Below, in pieces: positions 1 to 7,325 of a stretch of DNA of 39,451 bases. The translations under genes and the position numbers were made by a program. A model generated the notes under the pieces. That model worked only from the letters and a program-made list of their open reading frames with translations. It was not told the DNA's origin and made no database searches. The stretch comes from a bacterium (GTDB lineage: Bacteria > Patescibacteriota > Minisyncoccia > Phycocordibacterales > Zambryskibacteraceae), in assembly GCA_023266935.1 (NCBI GenBank), contig JAHFOF010000001.1, positions 64,369 to 103,819 on the forward strand, given 5' to 3'. How positions within the stretch are numbered: the first letter of the stretch is position 1; each line of letters begins with the position of its first letter.

Positions 1-1
1 A

Positions 2-949
2 AATAATGATGGGGGAATAGTAAACCCCGATAACATTTCTAAGGACATTTCTTTTATTGTTCAACCAGAAACTCCAGGCCCTAACACCCCCGTTTCAATT
101 TCCATCGAAAGTTCCGGTACAGATTTAAACAGCTCCATCATCACTTGGAGTGTGAATGGAAAAACGGTCAAAACTGGGCTCGGGATAAAAACAATAAACA
201 TCACCACCGGCCAAACTGGTTCAGATAGTAATATAAAGGTATCTGTTGATTCTACAAATGGTCCATTCTCAGAATCTCTCACTATCAGTCCAAACGAAGT
301 AGATCTTTTATGGCAGGGGAAGGGATACGTGCCACCTTTTTATAAAGGTCTCACTCTTTGGTCCACCCAAGGCCCTATCACTCTGGTGGCAATACCTCAT
401 GTTTTAAATCAGGATGGCAAAATGATTAACTCCTCTTCTTTAATATATAAATGGTCCAAAGATGGGACAGTCCTCGGCAGTGCTTCAGGAGCAGGGAAAA
501 ACTCTTTGAATCTTTATGATTCAATTCTTTCTTTACCTCAAACAATAAGAGTGGATGTGTCCGTTGATTATTCAACCTTTGTCGCAAGTGCAGAAATAAA
601 TCTAACCCCAGTGAATCCCAGGTTACTCGTTTATGAGAATAATCCTCTTTATGGACCTTTGTTTAATAGAGAAGTGGGTAATAAAATTTCTTTGATTAAT
701 AAAGAGGTTTCTCTCATTGCCTTGCCCCTCTTCTTTAGCCCAACAAACAGAAATTCTTCGACTTTAGATTATAATTGGTTTGTGAACGGCATATCGACCG
801 GTCAAACCACGAGTCAGACAACCTATAGATCGCCTGATTCTGGTGTTGGTTCATCAAATATCTCTGTTAAGCTAACAAATAAAAACAAAGTTTCTCAAAC
901 AGCAGAGAAATCTTTCGGAGTAGAGTTTGGTAAACAAAATAATTTTTAA
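2..949 (+). CDS. Ig-like/PKD-like repeat surface protein, 5' end missing
   Basis: The reading frame is open from base 2, so the true start lies upstream of the window; 315 codons are visible. Three segments about 100-108 residues apart share a pattern of a Trp on a beta strand followed by a short polar turn: ITWSVNGKTV near base 140, YKWSKDGTVLG near base 448 and YNWFVNGISTG near base 770. This spacing and the Ser/Thr/Asn-rich composition suggest tandem Ig-like or PKD-like domains of an extracellular protein. The visible part has no membrane anchor. The next gene, a VirB2-like pilin, begins one base after this stop, so both probably belong to one envelope or secretion operon. The function is inferred from fold-like features only. 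Confidence 0.65.
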   Translation, partial: NNDGGIVNPDNISKDISFIVQPETPGPNTPVSISIESSGTDLNSSIITWSVNGKTVKTGLGIKTINITTGQTGSDSNIKVSVDSTNGPFSESLTISPNEVDLLWQGKGYVPPFYKGLTLWSTQGPITLVAIPHVLNQDGKMINSSSLIYKWSKDGTVLGSASGAGKNSLNLYDSILSLPQTIRVDVSVDYSTFVASAEINLTPVNPRLLVYENNPLYGPLFNREVGNKISLINKEVSLIALPLFFSPTNRNSSTLDYNWFVNGISTGQTTSQTTYRSPDSGVGSSNISVKLTNKNKVSQTAEKSFGVEFGKQNNF

Positions 950-950
950 A

Positions 951-1841
951 ATGAAATCATTTATTAAATTTATTTCTTTAGTTTTCATCACCTTACTTTT
1001 TGTTACCCACATAACTCCTATCCATGCCGACGATTCTTACCAAATGCTCGCTCCGCTTCCTGTGGTATCAAATGCAACAGGAAGCGCTGGCTTGGGGACA
1101 TATATTCCAAATGTAGTAAAACTGGCTATAGGGATAGCTGGAGCATTGGCTGTGATCAGAATCATCATGGGAGGTATAAAGTATATGAGTACAGATGCAT
1201 TCGATGGTAAGAGTGACGCAAAGGAAACGATAAACAACGCTATCATTGGGTTACTCCTTGCGATGAGTGCTTATATTATTCTCTATACAGTAAATCCAAA
1301 ATTGGTTACTTTTGATTTTAGTGTCGCTGGGTTAAGAGTTGGGGCACCGATTGATACTACAGTTGTTACTTCTACAACAGTAGTCACTGGGCCTAGTGCG
1401 GGTGTGGCGTGGCCCAGTGATTCAACCGATCGCACAAATTTGACAAATTTACACATAACTATTAATAATTTCAATTGTGCGAAAGTAGGAGATGTCGGAT
1501 GCACTTCTGTTGAGTCGATGGGTCAATCAGTAATAAATGGTCTGGAAAAGTTAAAAAAGGGTTGCGGTTGTGTCGTTGAAATTACAGGTGGGACAGAGTA
1601 CTGGCTTCATGGAAACAGGTCAACAGAAATTGATTTAAACAAAACACAACACAAACCGGGAGGAACTGTGGTGGATTTAAGCCTCTCAAATGAACCTATG
1701 AATATTTTCATAAGAACCCACGGAACTCCAGCAAAAGGGACAGACTGCACAACAGGAACGGAGCGATATAATTTTCAAGGAGGACTTTATGTAAATGAAC
1801 AAATAGATAACAACAGCCCACATTGGCATGTATGTTTTTAA
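951..1841 (+). CDS. VirB2/TrbC-like pilin with C-terminal peptidase-M15-like region
   Basis: A 296-residue protein. The ATG at 951 is chosen over the upstream TTG at 927 because it gives a clean signal peptide (MKSFIKF, hydrophobic core, cleavage near HADD) and avoids overlap with the previous gene. Two hydrophobic helices flank a short polar loop (GIAGALAVIRIIMGGIKYM, then NNAIIGLLLAMSAYIILYTV), the layout of VirB2/TrbC pilins of type IV secretion systems. The C-terminal half is unusual for a pilin. It has a Cys-rich stretch and an HKPGGTVVD segment followed at the very C-terminus by PHWHVCF, which resembles the metal-binding His/Asp/His motifs of M15 D-Ala-D-Ala peptidases, though the first motif has one extra residue. 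A pilus subunit fused to a wall hydrolase is an inference. Confidence 0.6.
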   Translation: MKSFIKFISLVFITLLFVTHITPIHADDSYQMLAPLPVVSNATGSAGLGTYIPNVVKLAIGIAGALAVIRIIMGGIKYMSTDAFDGKSDAKETINNAIIGLLLAMSAYIILYTVNPKLVTFDFSVAGLRVGAPIDTTVVTSTTVVTGPSAGVAWPSDSTDRTNLTNLHITINNFNCAKVGDVGCTSVESMGQSVINGLEKLKKGCGCVVEITGGTEYWLHGNRSTEIDLNKTQHKPGGTVVDLSLSNEPMNIFIRTHGTPAKGTDCTTGTERYNFQGGLYVNEQIDNNSPHWHVCF

Positions 1842-1844
1842 AAT

Positions 1845-3107
1845 ATGTCTAGAAAACTTTTAATTACTCTAATAGCTGGTCTCATTATAATCCTTGGCGC
1901 ATTGGCTTGGTTTTTCTTTTTTAACTCCTCAACTCCAAACCAAACAAACCAAACCACAGGCACGGGATTACCTTTCGGGCAGAGTCCTGACAATGTTTCA
2001 ACCTCTGGTTCCAGCACGACTAGTGGTTCGAGTATTTCTACGGGAGTTAATTCTCAAGGCAAGCCTGTATCAAAACTCTTTCGAGTATCAGACAGTCCTG
2101 TGGCAGGAATGGTAGCTTTTAATAAAAACAAAATCCTTACTGTTCGTTTTGTAGACAGAGCAACAGGACATATTGTAGACGCGGATCCAACTACTCTAGA
2201 AAAGACCTCTATTACTAATAATACTTATCCAAAAATTCAAGAGGCTTATTTTAAAAATGACGGTTCTGCTGTTCTTTTGCGAGACTTAAAAAATGATTCT
2301 GATACGATAGAAAATATTTCTCTTGCTCTCACGGCCCCAAAATCAATCACCGTTGCAAGCGGGACCCCGCCACAGGCGGTGGCCACCACGGATACTTTGT
2401 ATTCCGTGAAGGCTCTCCTGCTAAACGGGAATATTGATGATGTTTCTGTTGGCCCAACAAACTCATTGGCTTACATTCTAAAAGACACCGGTTCTATTAT
2501 CACCTCATTGTTTGATGGTTCAAAGGGTTTAAACCTTTTTACTTCAGGTTTTAATGACTGGAGAATCTCTTGGCCAACCAACAATACAGTAAACATAACA
2601 ACCAAAGCGGGGACGGATATTTCTGGCTTTTCTTATAATCTCAATACAACAAACGGGGCATTAACAAAAATTCTAGGGCCCCTGAATGCTTTGACTGCTC
2701 TAGAAAGTTCGGATGGAAAAAATATAGCCTATTCATATGTTTCCAGTGGAGAAACGGTTTTCTTCTATAAAAACTTCGTGGATAAATCCTCTGGTAAAGT
2801 CCTTCCTACCACTTTTGCTGATAAATGTGTTTGGGGTAAAAAAAATACCAACATCTTATACTGTGGGACACCAACAGATACTATAAATCAAGGTGAGCCG
2901 GATAACTGGTATAAAGGTGCTACTCATTTTTCTGATCAAATCTGGAAATTTAATGTTTTGACAAAAACCAGTGAAGTATTGGTGGAACCGAAAAAAGATT
3001 TCGGCGTTGATTTAGATTTAATAAATCCAATACTTTCTCCAGACGAAGACTACATTTTCTTTATAAACAAAAACGATTTAACTCTTTGGGCTCTTAAGCT
3101 GAAGTAG
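1845..3107 (+). CDS. Membrane-anchored beta-propeller-like protein of unknown function
   Basis: A 420-residue protein. Residues about 5-24 form one hydrophobic helix (LLITLIAGLIIILGALAWFF), followed by a Thr/Ser/Gly/Gln linker to about residue 75 and a long beta-rich extracellular part. Segments such as LESSDGKNIAYSYVSSG and ILSPDEDYIFFINKNDLTLWALKL resemble TolB/WD40-type propeller blades, in which a value is read out with '...SPDG..I.Y'. No catalytic motif is visible. It starts 3 bases after the pilin gene and probably shares its operon. Its 3' end overlaps the convergent yidC by 14 bases. An in-frame palindromic repeat (2358-2387) encodes GTPPQAVAT. The role is unknown. Confidence 0.7.
   Translation: MSRKLLITLIAGLIIILGALAWFFFFNSSTPNQTNQTTGTGLPFGQSPDNVSTSGSSTTSGSSISTGVNSQGKPVSKLFRVSDSPVAGMVAFNKNKILTVRFVDRATGHIVDADPTTLEKTSITNNTYPKIQEAYFKNDGSAVLLRDLKNDSDTIENISLALTAPKSITVASGTPPQAVATTDTLYSVKALLLNGNIDDVSVGPTNSLAYILKDTGSIITSLFDGSKGLNLFTSGFNDWRISWPTNNTVNITTKAGTDISGFSYNLNTTNGALTKILGPLNALTALESSDGKNIAYSYVSSGETVFFYKNFVDKSSGKVLPTTFADKCVWGKKNTNILYCGTPTDTINQGEPDNWYKGATHFSDQIWKFNVLTKTSEVLVEPKKDFGVDLDLINPILSPDEDYIFFINKNDLTLWALKLK
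2358..2387. repeat. GC-rich palindromic repeat inside a coding gene
   Basis: A GC-rich inverted-repeat segment in an otherwise A+T-leaning gene. The 13-base core AGCGGGACCCCGC also occurs, inverted, in the intergenic repeat at 19746-19783. The reading frame continues through it and gives the low-complexity peptide GTPPQAVAT between ordinary beta-strand sequence. Confidence 0.55.
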
Positions 3108-3819
3108 TAGCGAGTTTCTTGCGAACCACGATCTCCTGACCGATGGTAAACAGGTTTGAGGTTAACCAATAAAGAGCGATTACTCCAGAAATTTTGTAAG
3201 AAATAAAGAAAACAAGGATAGGGAAGAAATATTTCATCTGAGTTTGCATGCTTTGAGCGAGGTTGCCCCCGAAAGATTCATCTGTTTTGTTTGAAGAAGG
3301 TTTCGGTGTCGCTAGTTTTAATTGAAAAAAGGTTGAGACGGCCGCAAGGATTGCGAGGGCTACACTTTTTTGAGAAAGATTAACCAACCCAAGAAAAACC
3401 GTGTTTATATGCTCTGGAGCATGAACAAATGAATAAAGGATTGATTTATCTACGTTTGGAAATCCTGCGTACAAAAAGATTCTATAAAGAGCGAAGATGA
3501 TCGGGAGTTGAATAATTAAAACCAAAACCCCCGAAAACGGGTTCACCCCTTTTTCTTTATAAAGTTCTAAAGTTTTTCTCGCTTGCTCTTGAGAATCATT
3601 TTTGTATTTTTCTTTTATAGCAACGAGGGCGGGGTTAATTTCCTGCATTTTTATTTGGGTATGCACAGCTTTTCTAGAAAGAGGGAAGAGGACAAGACGA
3701 ACAATACAAGTAAGAAGAATAATGGCTACCCCGGCATCCGCCCAAGGTAAAAGATTAAAAATCCCGATTAATCCATTATACAAAGGATCGTGTATGGCCA
3801 AGTGATAAAAAGCAGTCAT
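3094..3819 (-). CDS. yidC: YidC/Oxa1-family membrane protein insertase
   Basis: A 241-residue inner-membrane insertase that places membrane proteins in the bilayer with or without SecYEG. The family pattern is clear. A first conserved helix leads into a basic segment (RLVLFPLSRKAVHTQIKMQEINPAL), then a Lys/Glu coiled hairpin with KEKGVNPFSG. The helix LIIQLPIIFALYRIF follows, and the last helices contain FFISYKISGVIALYWLTSNLFTIGQE. There is no large periplasmic domain, so it is the short Gram-positive/Oxa1 type. The start overlaps the rnpA stop by 4 bases (coupled translation), and the rpmH-rnpA-yidC order is the classic origin-proximal operon. Its 3' end overlaps the convergent gene at 1845-3107. 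Confidence 0.95.
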   Translation of the reverse strand: MTAFYHLAIHDPLYNGLIGIFNLLPWADAGVAIILLTCIVRLVLFPLSRKAVHTQIKMQEINPALVAIKEKYKNDSQEQARKTLELYKEKGVNPFSGVLVLIIQLPIIFALYRIFLYAGFPNVDKSILYSFVHAPEHINTVFLGLVNLSQKSVALAILAAVSTFFQLKLATPKPSSNKTDESFGGNLAQSMQTQMKYFFPILVFFISYKISGVIALYWLTSNLFTIGQEIVVRKKLATTSA

Positions 3820-4148
3820 TGGTTCAATTTTAACACAAGTTTTTTTATTTCATCTTTTAGTTTTTTTCCTTTTAGTTTTTCTGAACCCGGCTTCGCTACA
3901 AATAGATACAGCCCCCTTGAAAGCTCTTGAACGGCTTCGTCCATAACTGAATACGTTCGACGGCGAATGGTATTTCTCACCACAGCGGATTTGGAAATTT
4001 TTTTAGAAACAGAAACACCTATTTGTGGTCTACTGACCGTGCCTCCAACAACATAGCGTAAAGAAAACTCTGGAGAATTTATGTATTTTGAATTTAGGAG
4101 AAGTTCAGAAAAAACCTTTCTTGAAATCCTATTCTTTCTAGAAAGCAT
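3816..4148 (-). CDS. rnpA: Ribonuclease P protein component
   Basis: A 110-residue basic protein that binds the RNase P RNA and helps it recognise the 5' leader of precursor tRNAs. The RNR signature is present as KISKSAVVRNTIRRRTYSVMDE, preceded by IGVSVSKK, as in the family. It starts only 3 bases after the rpmH stop and overlaps yidC by 4 bases, so translation is probably coupled across the operon. The size is normal for the family. Confidence 0.95.
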   Translation of the reverse strand: MLSRKNRISRKVFSELLLNSKYINSPEFSLRYVVGGTVSRPQIGVSVSKKISKSAVVRNTIRRRTYSVMDEAVQELSRGLYLFVAKPGSEKLKGKKLKDEIKKLVLKLNQ

Positions 4149-4151
4149 ATG

Positions 4152-4286
4152 TTATGCGGTCAAGCGGGCTCGTCCTTTCCTTCGGCGAGCTCTGACAGTT
4201 CTCTTGCCACCTGTTGTTTTTGCTCGTTTTCTGAAGCCGTGCGCTCGAGCTCTCTTCCTTTTTCTTGGTTGGTATGTTGTAGACAT
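4152..4286 (-). CDS. rpmH: Large ribosomal subunit protein bL34
   Basis: A 44-residue, extremely basic protein: [20 protein letters not shown] at the N-terminus and a tail ending RARLTA. The YQPxKxKRxxxHGFxxR pattern and the RRRKGRxRL ending are diagnostic of L34. It is the first gene of the leftward rpmH-rnpA-yidC operon and is divergent from dnaA across a 107-base spacer. The start is only 4 bases after a GATAAT hexamer on the minus strand, with no Shine-Dalgarno sequence, so the message may have little or no leader. Confidence 0.95.
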   Translation of the reverse strand: MSTTYQPRKRKRARAHGFRKRAKTTGGKRTVRARRRKGRARLTA

Positions 4287-4364
4287 GAATATTATCGAGG
4301 GTTATTAACACATTATAAACAGTTTTATACTCTTTCACAAGTTTTCGGTCTTTAGACAGAAGGA

Positions 4365-4370
4365 TATACT
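4365..4370 (+). promoter_or_regulatory. Candidate -10 element of dnaA
   Basis: TATACT lies 23 bases before the dnaA ATG in the 107-base spacer between the divergent rpmH and dnaA genes. No convincing -35 hexamer is visible, and no Shine-Dalgarno sequence precedes the ATG. Confidence 0.35.
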
Positions 4371-4393
4371 ACAAGAACTTTGATACAAAAACT

Positions 4394-5743
4394 ATGATCG
4401 ACTACAAACAACTTTGGCAAAGCGTGCTTGTAGAAATAGAACTTGGTGTTTCGAAAGCAAATTTTACTACTTGGTTTAAAGACACAAAAATTGTAAAGGA
4501 GGATGGGGGAGTAATAGTCTTGTCGGTACCCAATGCTTTTGTGAAAGAGTGGCTCCTTGAGAGATACCACAACACCATCCTTAAATCCTTGAGGGCCTTG
4601 GAAAGCTCAGTTCACAGCGTAGAATATGTTGTGAACAAAGAAGAGTCTCGTCGTAGAGAAGAAAGGTCTACCATTAACCACCTGGGTATGAGCGAGCTTC
4701 CTATACCAGAGATTACGGTAAACAAAGACGATAACCTAAACCCCCGCTATACCTTTGAAACCTTCGTTATAGGACCATTTAATGAATTGGCCCACGCAGC
4801 AGCCCAGGCAGTTATAAAAAACCCCGGCGCACTCTACAACCCATTGTTCATTTATGGGTCAACAGGACACGGAAAAACTCACCTAATGCAGGCCATAGGG
4901 AATCACATCAAGAAAACTAGCCCTTCAAAAAAGGTCTACTACATGACTTCTGAAAGGTTCTGCCAGGACTGTATGAACGCCCTACAGTTTCAAAAAATGA
5001 CCTCTTTTAAGGAAAAGTATCGTAAATACGATGTTCTTATTATGGATGATGTTCAGTTTTTTACTGACAAACAAAAATTTCAAGAGGAGCTCTTTCATCT
5101 TTTTAATAGTCTGTATGACAACAATAAACAAATTATTCTCTCTTCAGACAAAAACCCTCATTTTATTGCGGGATTAGAAGAGAGATTAAAATCTCGTTTT
5201 TCCGCGGGAATGGTAATAGACATTCCTCCGCCAGATGAGGAATCGAGGATTGCTATTATTACAAAAAAAGCAACGAATCAGGGAATAAACCTGTCTCAGG
5301 AGGTTGTGGATTACCTCGCCCACACAGTAAATGGAAACATTCGAGATCTCGAAGGAACCCTAAACACTCTCATCATGCACTCTCAACTTAAAAACAAAGA
5401 GGTGAGCTTGGCTGATGTGAGAAATTTTGTAAAAACAAATGCAAAACCAAAGAGAACCGTCGCGGTAAAAGACATCGTCAAGATTGTTTCTGACTTTTAT
5501 TCAATCGAGGAAGATAGTATTTATGAAAAAACAAGAAGAAAGGAGGTAATTCGACCTAGGCAAATAATTATGTACCTCCTTCGAGAGGACTTTAATATTT
5601 CTTATCCTTCGATTGGTCAGAAGTTGGGGGGGAGAGACCATACAACGGTGATTCACTCATGTGAGAAAGTAAAAAATGATTTAAAAGAAGATCTGTCTCT
5701 TTCTCAAGAAATTGGGCAAATTAGAAATCTTTTAATTGTGTAA
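4394..5743 (+). CDS. dnaA: Chromosomal replication initiator protein DnaA
   Basis: A 449-residue AAA+ protein that binds DnaA boxes at the origin and melts it. The domains are in the usual order. The N-terminal interaction domain starts MIDYKQLWQSVLVEIE and has the NFTTWFKDT motif. Then come a short linker, the ATPase with Walker A GSTGHGKT (about residues 155-162) and Walker B VLIMDDVQF (about 218), and the C-terminal DNA-binding domain with the signature GGRDHTTVIHS (about 412-422). The size is typical. It is followed by a 212-base gap containing DnaA boxes and then dnaN, the standard origin arrangement. Confidence 0.98.
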   Translation: MIDYKQLWQSVLVEIELGVSKANFTTWFKDTKIVKEDGGVIVLSVPNAFVKEWLLERYHNTILKSLRALESSVHSVEYVVNKEESRRREERSTINHLGMSELPIPEITVNKDDNLNPRYTFETFVIGPFNELAHAAAQAVIKNPGALYNPLFIYGSTGHGKTHLMQAIGNHIKKTSPSKKVYYMTSERFCQDCMNALQFQKMTSFKEKYRKYDVLIMDDVQFFTDKQKFQEELFHLFNSLYDNNKQIILSSDKNPHFIAGLEERLKSRFSAGMVIDIPPPDEESRIAIITKKATNQGINLSQEVVDYLAHTVNGNIRDLEGTLNTLIMHSQLKNKEVSLADVRNFVKTNAKPKRTVAVKDIVKIVSDFYSIEEDSIYEKTRRKEVIRPRQIIMYLLREDFNISYPSIGQKLGGRDHTTVIHSCEKVKNDLKEDLSLSQEIGQIRNLLIV

Positions 5744-5955
5744 TACTATGTGGAGAAGAAACACTAATCTTGTGGATAAAAAGGAGAAAAAAGGGGAGAA
5801 TTTTGTTTTTGAGGGGGAAAAGAAATTTAGTTTTAAAGAATTAAAAGAAGTTATGAACATAAATTATTTTTCTCTCTTTAAAAATATGTTACTGAGTAAG
5901 GTTAAAAAAGTTTTCCACATATCCACAGACCTAATAGTATTAATAAGTATTTAAT
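5744..5955. other. Probable replication origin (oriC) with DnaA boxes
   Basis: This is the 212-base gap between dnaA and dnaN. It holds a perfect consensus DnaA box on the minus strand (TGTGGATAA, 5771-5779). At 5911-5919 it has TTTTCCACA, which overlaps by one base a one-mismatch box ATATCCACA (5919-5927). Between them lies a long A+T-rich tract (about 5800-5900) suited to strand opening. The position and box content match bacterial oriC; a 72-codon frame crossing it is judged spurious. Confidence 0.75.
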
Positions 5956-7059
5956 ATGAAAATAGAATGCATTAAGGATCGAATCATGGAAGCTGTGGGT
6001 AGGGCAGAAAAAGTGTCTGGGAGAAACCCAACACTCCCGATTCTTTCTGGTTTATATTTAGAAGCAAAAAAGAACGAGTTAATTATTCGAGCTACTAATC
6101 TAGATCTGGGTCTTTCTACTTCTCTTTCTGTAAAAGTAATAGAAGAAGGCTCCGTTGTTGTTCCTGCGCAAATTCTTAATCAATTTTTAAATTCTTTATC
6201 CAAAGAAAAAACAATAAAGATAAATCTTAAAGGACAAACCCTTCATGTGGCTACAGATAAAACAGAAACTTCGATTAAAACACTAAATACAGAAGATTTT
6301 CCAATCATTCCAGAAATTAAAGACGAAGAAAGTTTCTCTCTTCCCGCCAGAGATCTTGTTTTGGGCCTTAAATCAGTCCTGTATGCCGCCGCAGTGGGAA
6401 GCATGAAGCCGGAGCTTTCAAGTATCTATCTAGGTTACGAAGATGATCATCTAATCTTTGCAGCCACAGATTCTTTTAGACTCGCGGAGAAGAAAATTAG
6501 AACAAAAAAGACTCCAAACTTTAAATATGTTTTGATACCCCAGAAGAATGCAGGAGAAATAGTGAGAATATTTGATTCTGTTGATGAAGACATCTCCTTG
6601 ACCATAGAAGAAAATCAGATAGCTTTTCGCGGGGGGGAAATTTATCTAACCTCGAGAATTATTGATGGAGTTTTTCCAGATTACAAACAGATTATTCCAA
6701 AAGAGGCAACATCAAAAGTTATTGTTCTTAAACAGGATTTGGTTAGTTCTCTCAAAACGGCACTAATTTTTTCTGACTCTCTTAACCAGCTTCACCTCAC
6801 TATCTCTCCATCAGAAAAACTTTTTGAGATTGAATCAAAAAACAACACAGTGGGAGAGAATGTTTATGCTGTTGAGGCGATTATCGAAGGAGATGACCTC
6901 ACTATTAATGTTAACCATCGATATCTTACTGATTGTTTTCAATCTATTCCTTCAGACACCGTGAATCTGTCTTTCAGTGGGCAAACTCGACCCATTGTTG
7001 TTACTGGGCTGGAAGATAAAACTTTTATGTATCTAACGATGCCGATGAATAAATCCTAA
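5956..7059 (+). CDS. dnaN: DNA polymerase III beta subunit (sliding clamp)
   Basis: A 367-residue ring-forming clamp that tethers the replicative polymerase to DNA. Recognisable segments are the N-terminal RNPTLPILSGLYLEA strand, the middle domain start FSLPARDLVLGLKSVLYAAA, DSFRLAEKKI, FPDYKQIIP and the C-terminal YLTMPM that forms part of the partner-binding pocket. The three clamp domains fill the usual length. It follows the origin gap directly downstream of dnaA and starts without a visible Shine-Dalgarno sequence. Confidence 0.98.
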   Translation: MKIECIKDRIMEAVGRAEKVSGRNPTLPILSGLYLEAKKNELIIRATNLDLGLSTSLSVKVIEEGSVVVPAQILNQFLNSLSKEKTIKINLKGQTLHVATDKTETSIKTLNTEDFPIIPEIKDEESFSLPARDLVLGLKSVLYAAAVGSMKPELSSIYLGYEDDHLIFAATDSFRLAEKKIRTKKTPNFKYVLIPQKNAGEIVRIFDSVDEDISLTIEENQIAFRGGEIYLTSRIIDGVFPDYKQIIPKEATSKVIVLKQDLVSSLKTALIFSDSLNQLHLTISPSEKLFEIESKNNTVGENVYAVEAIIEGDDLTINVNHRYLTDCFQSIPSDTVNLSFSGQTRPIVVTGLEDKTFMYLTMPMNKS

Positions 7060-7064
7060 AATGA

Positions 7065-7325
7065 ATGTTGAATTTAGACTCACTTCTTGGACGGTTTAGA
7101 AAGTCATTGGGTCGAAATGTCTTAGCAAAAGAAGCCATAGTAGAAACCATTGAATTCACGACCGGGATTAAATTAAAAGACGAAGAAGTTGATATTAAAG
7201 AATTTGTTTTGGAAATTTCTACTTCCCCAATCAAAAAAAATGAAATCAAACTTCATGAGGAAGAAATTTTATCTCTTGTTCGGACGAGAACAAATCAAAA
7301 CATCAGAAAGATTTTTTATAAATAA
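7065..7325 (+). CDS. Small DciA/DUF721-like protein
   Basis: An 86-residue soluble protein starting 5 bases after dnaN, so probably cotranscribed with it. The second half (FVLEISTSPIKKNEIKLHEE and then a short Arg/Asn-rich tail ending IRKIFYK) resembles the ending of DUF721/DciA-type proteins, where a short strand is followed by 'K.E....EEI' and a final strand. DciA loads the replicative helicase in bacteria lacking DnaC, and location beside dnaN would fit. The protein is short and the similarity is from memory of the pattern, so the name is tentative. Confidence 0.45.
   Translation: MLNLDSLLGRFRKSLGRNVLAKEAIVETIEFTTGIKLKDEEVDIKEFVLEISTSPIKKNEIKLHEEEILSLVRTRTNQNIRKIFYK

Noticed and set aside
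5736-5954. 72-codon open frame between dnaA and dnaN
   Set aside because: It crosses the DnaA boxes, starts inside the dnaA end, has no protein-like pattern and no start signal; judged non-coding origin sequence.
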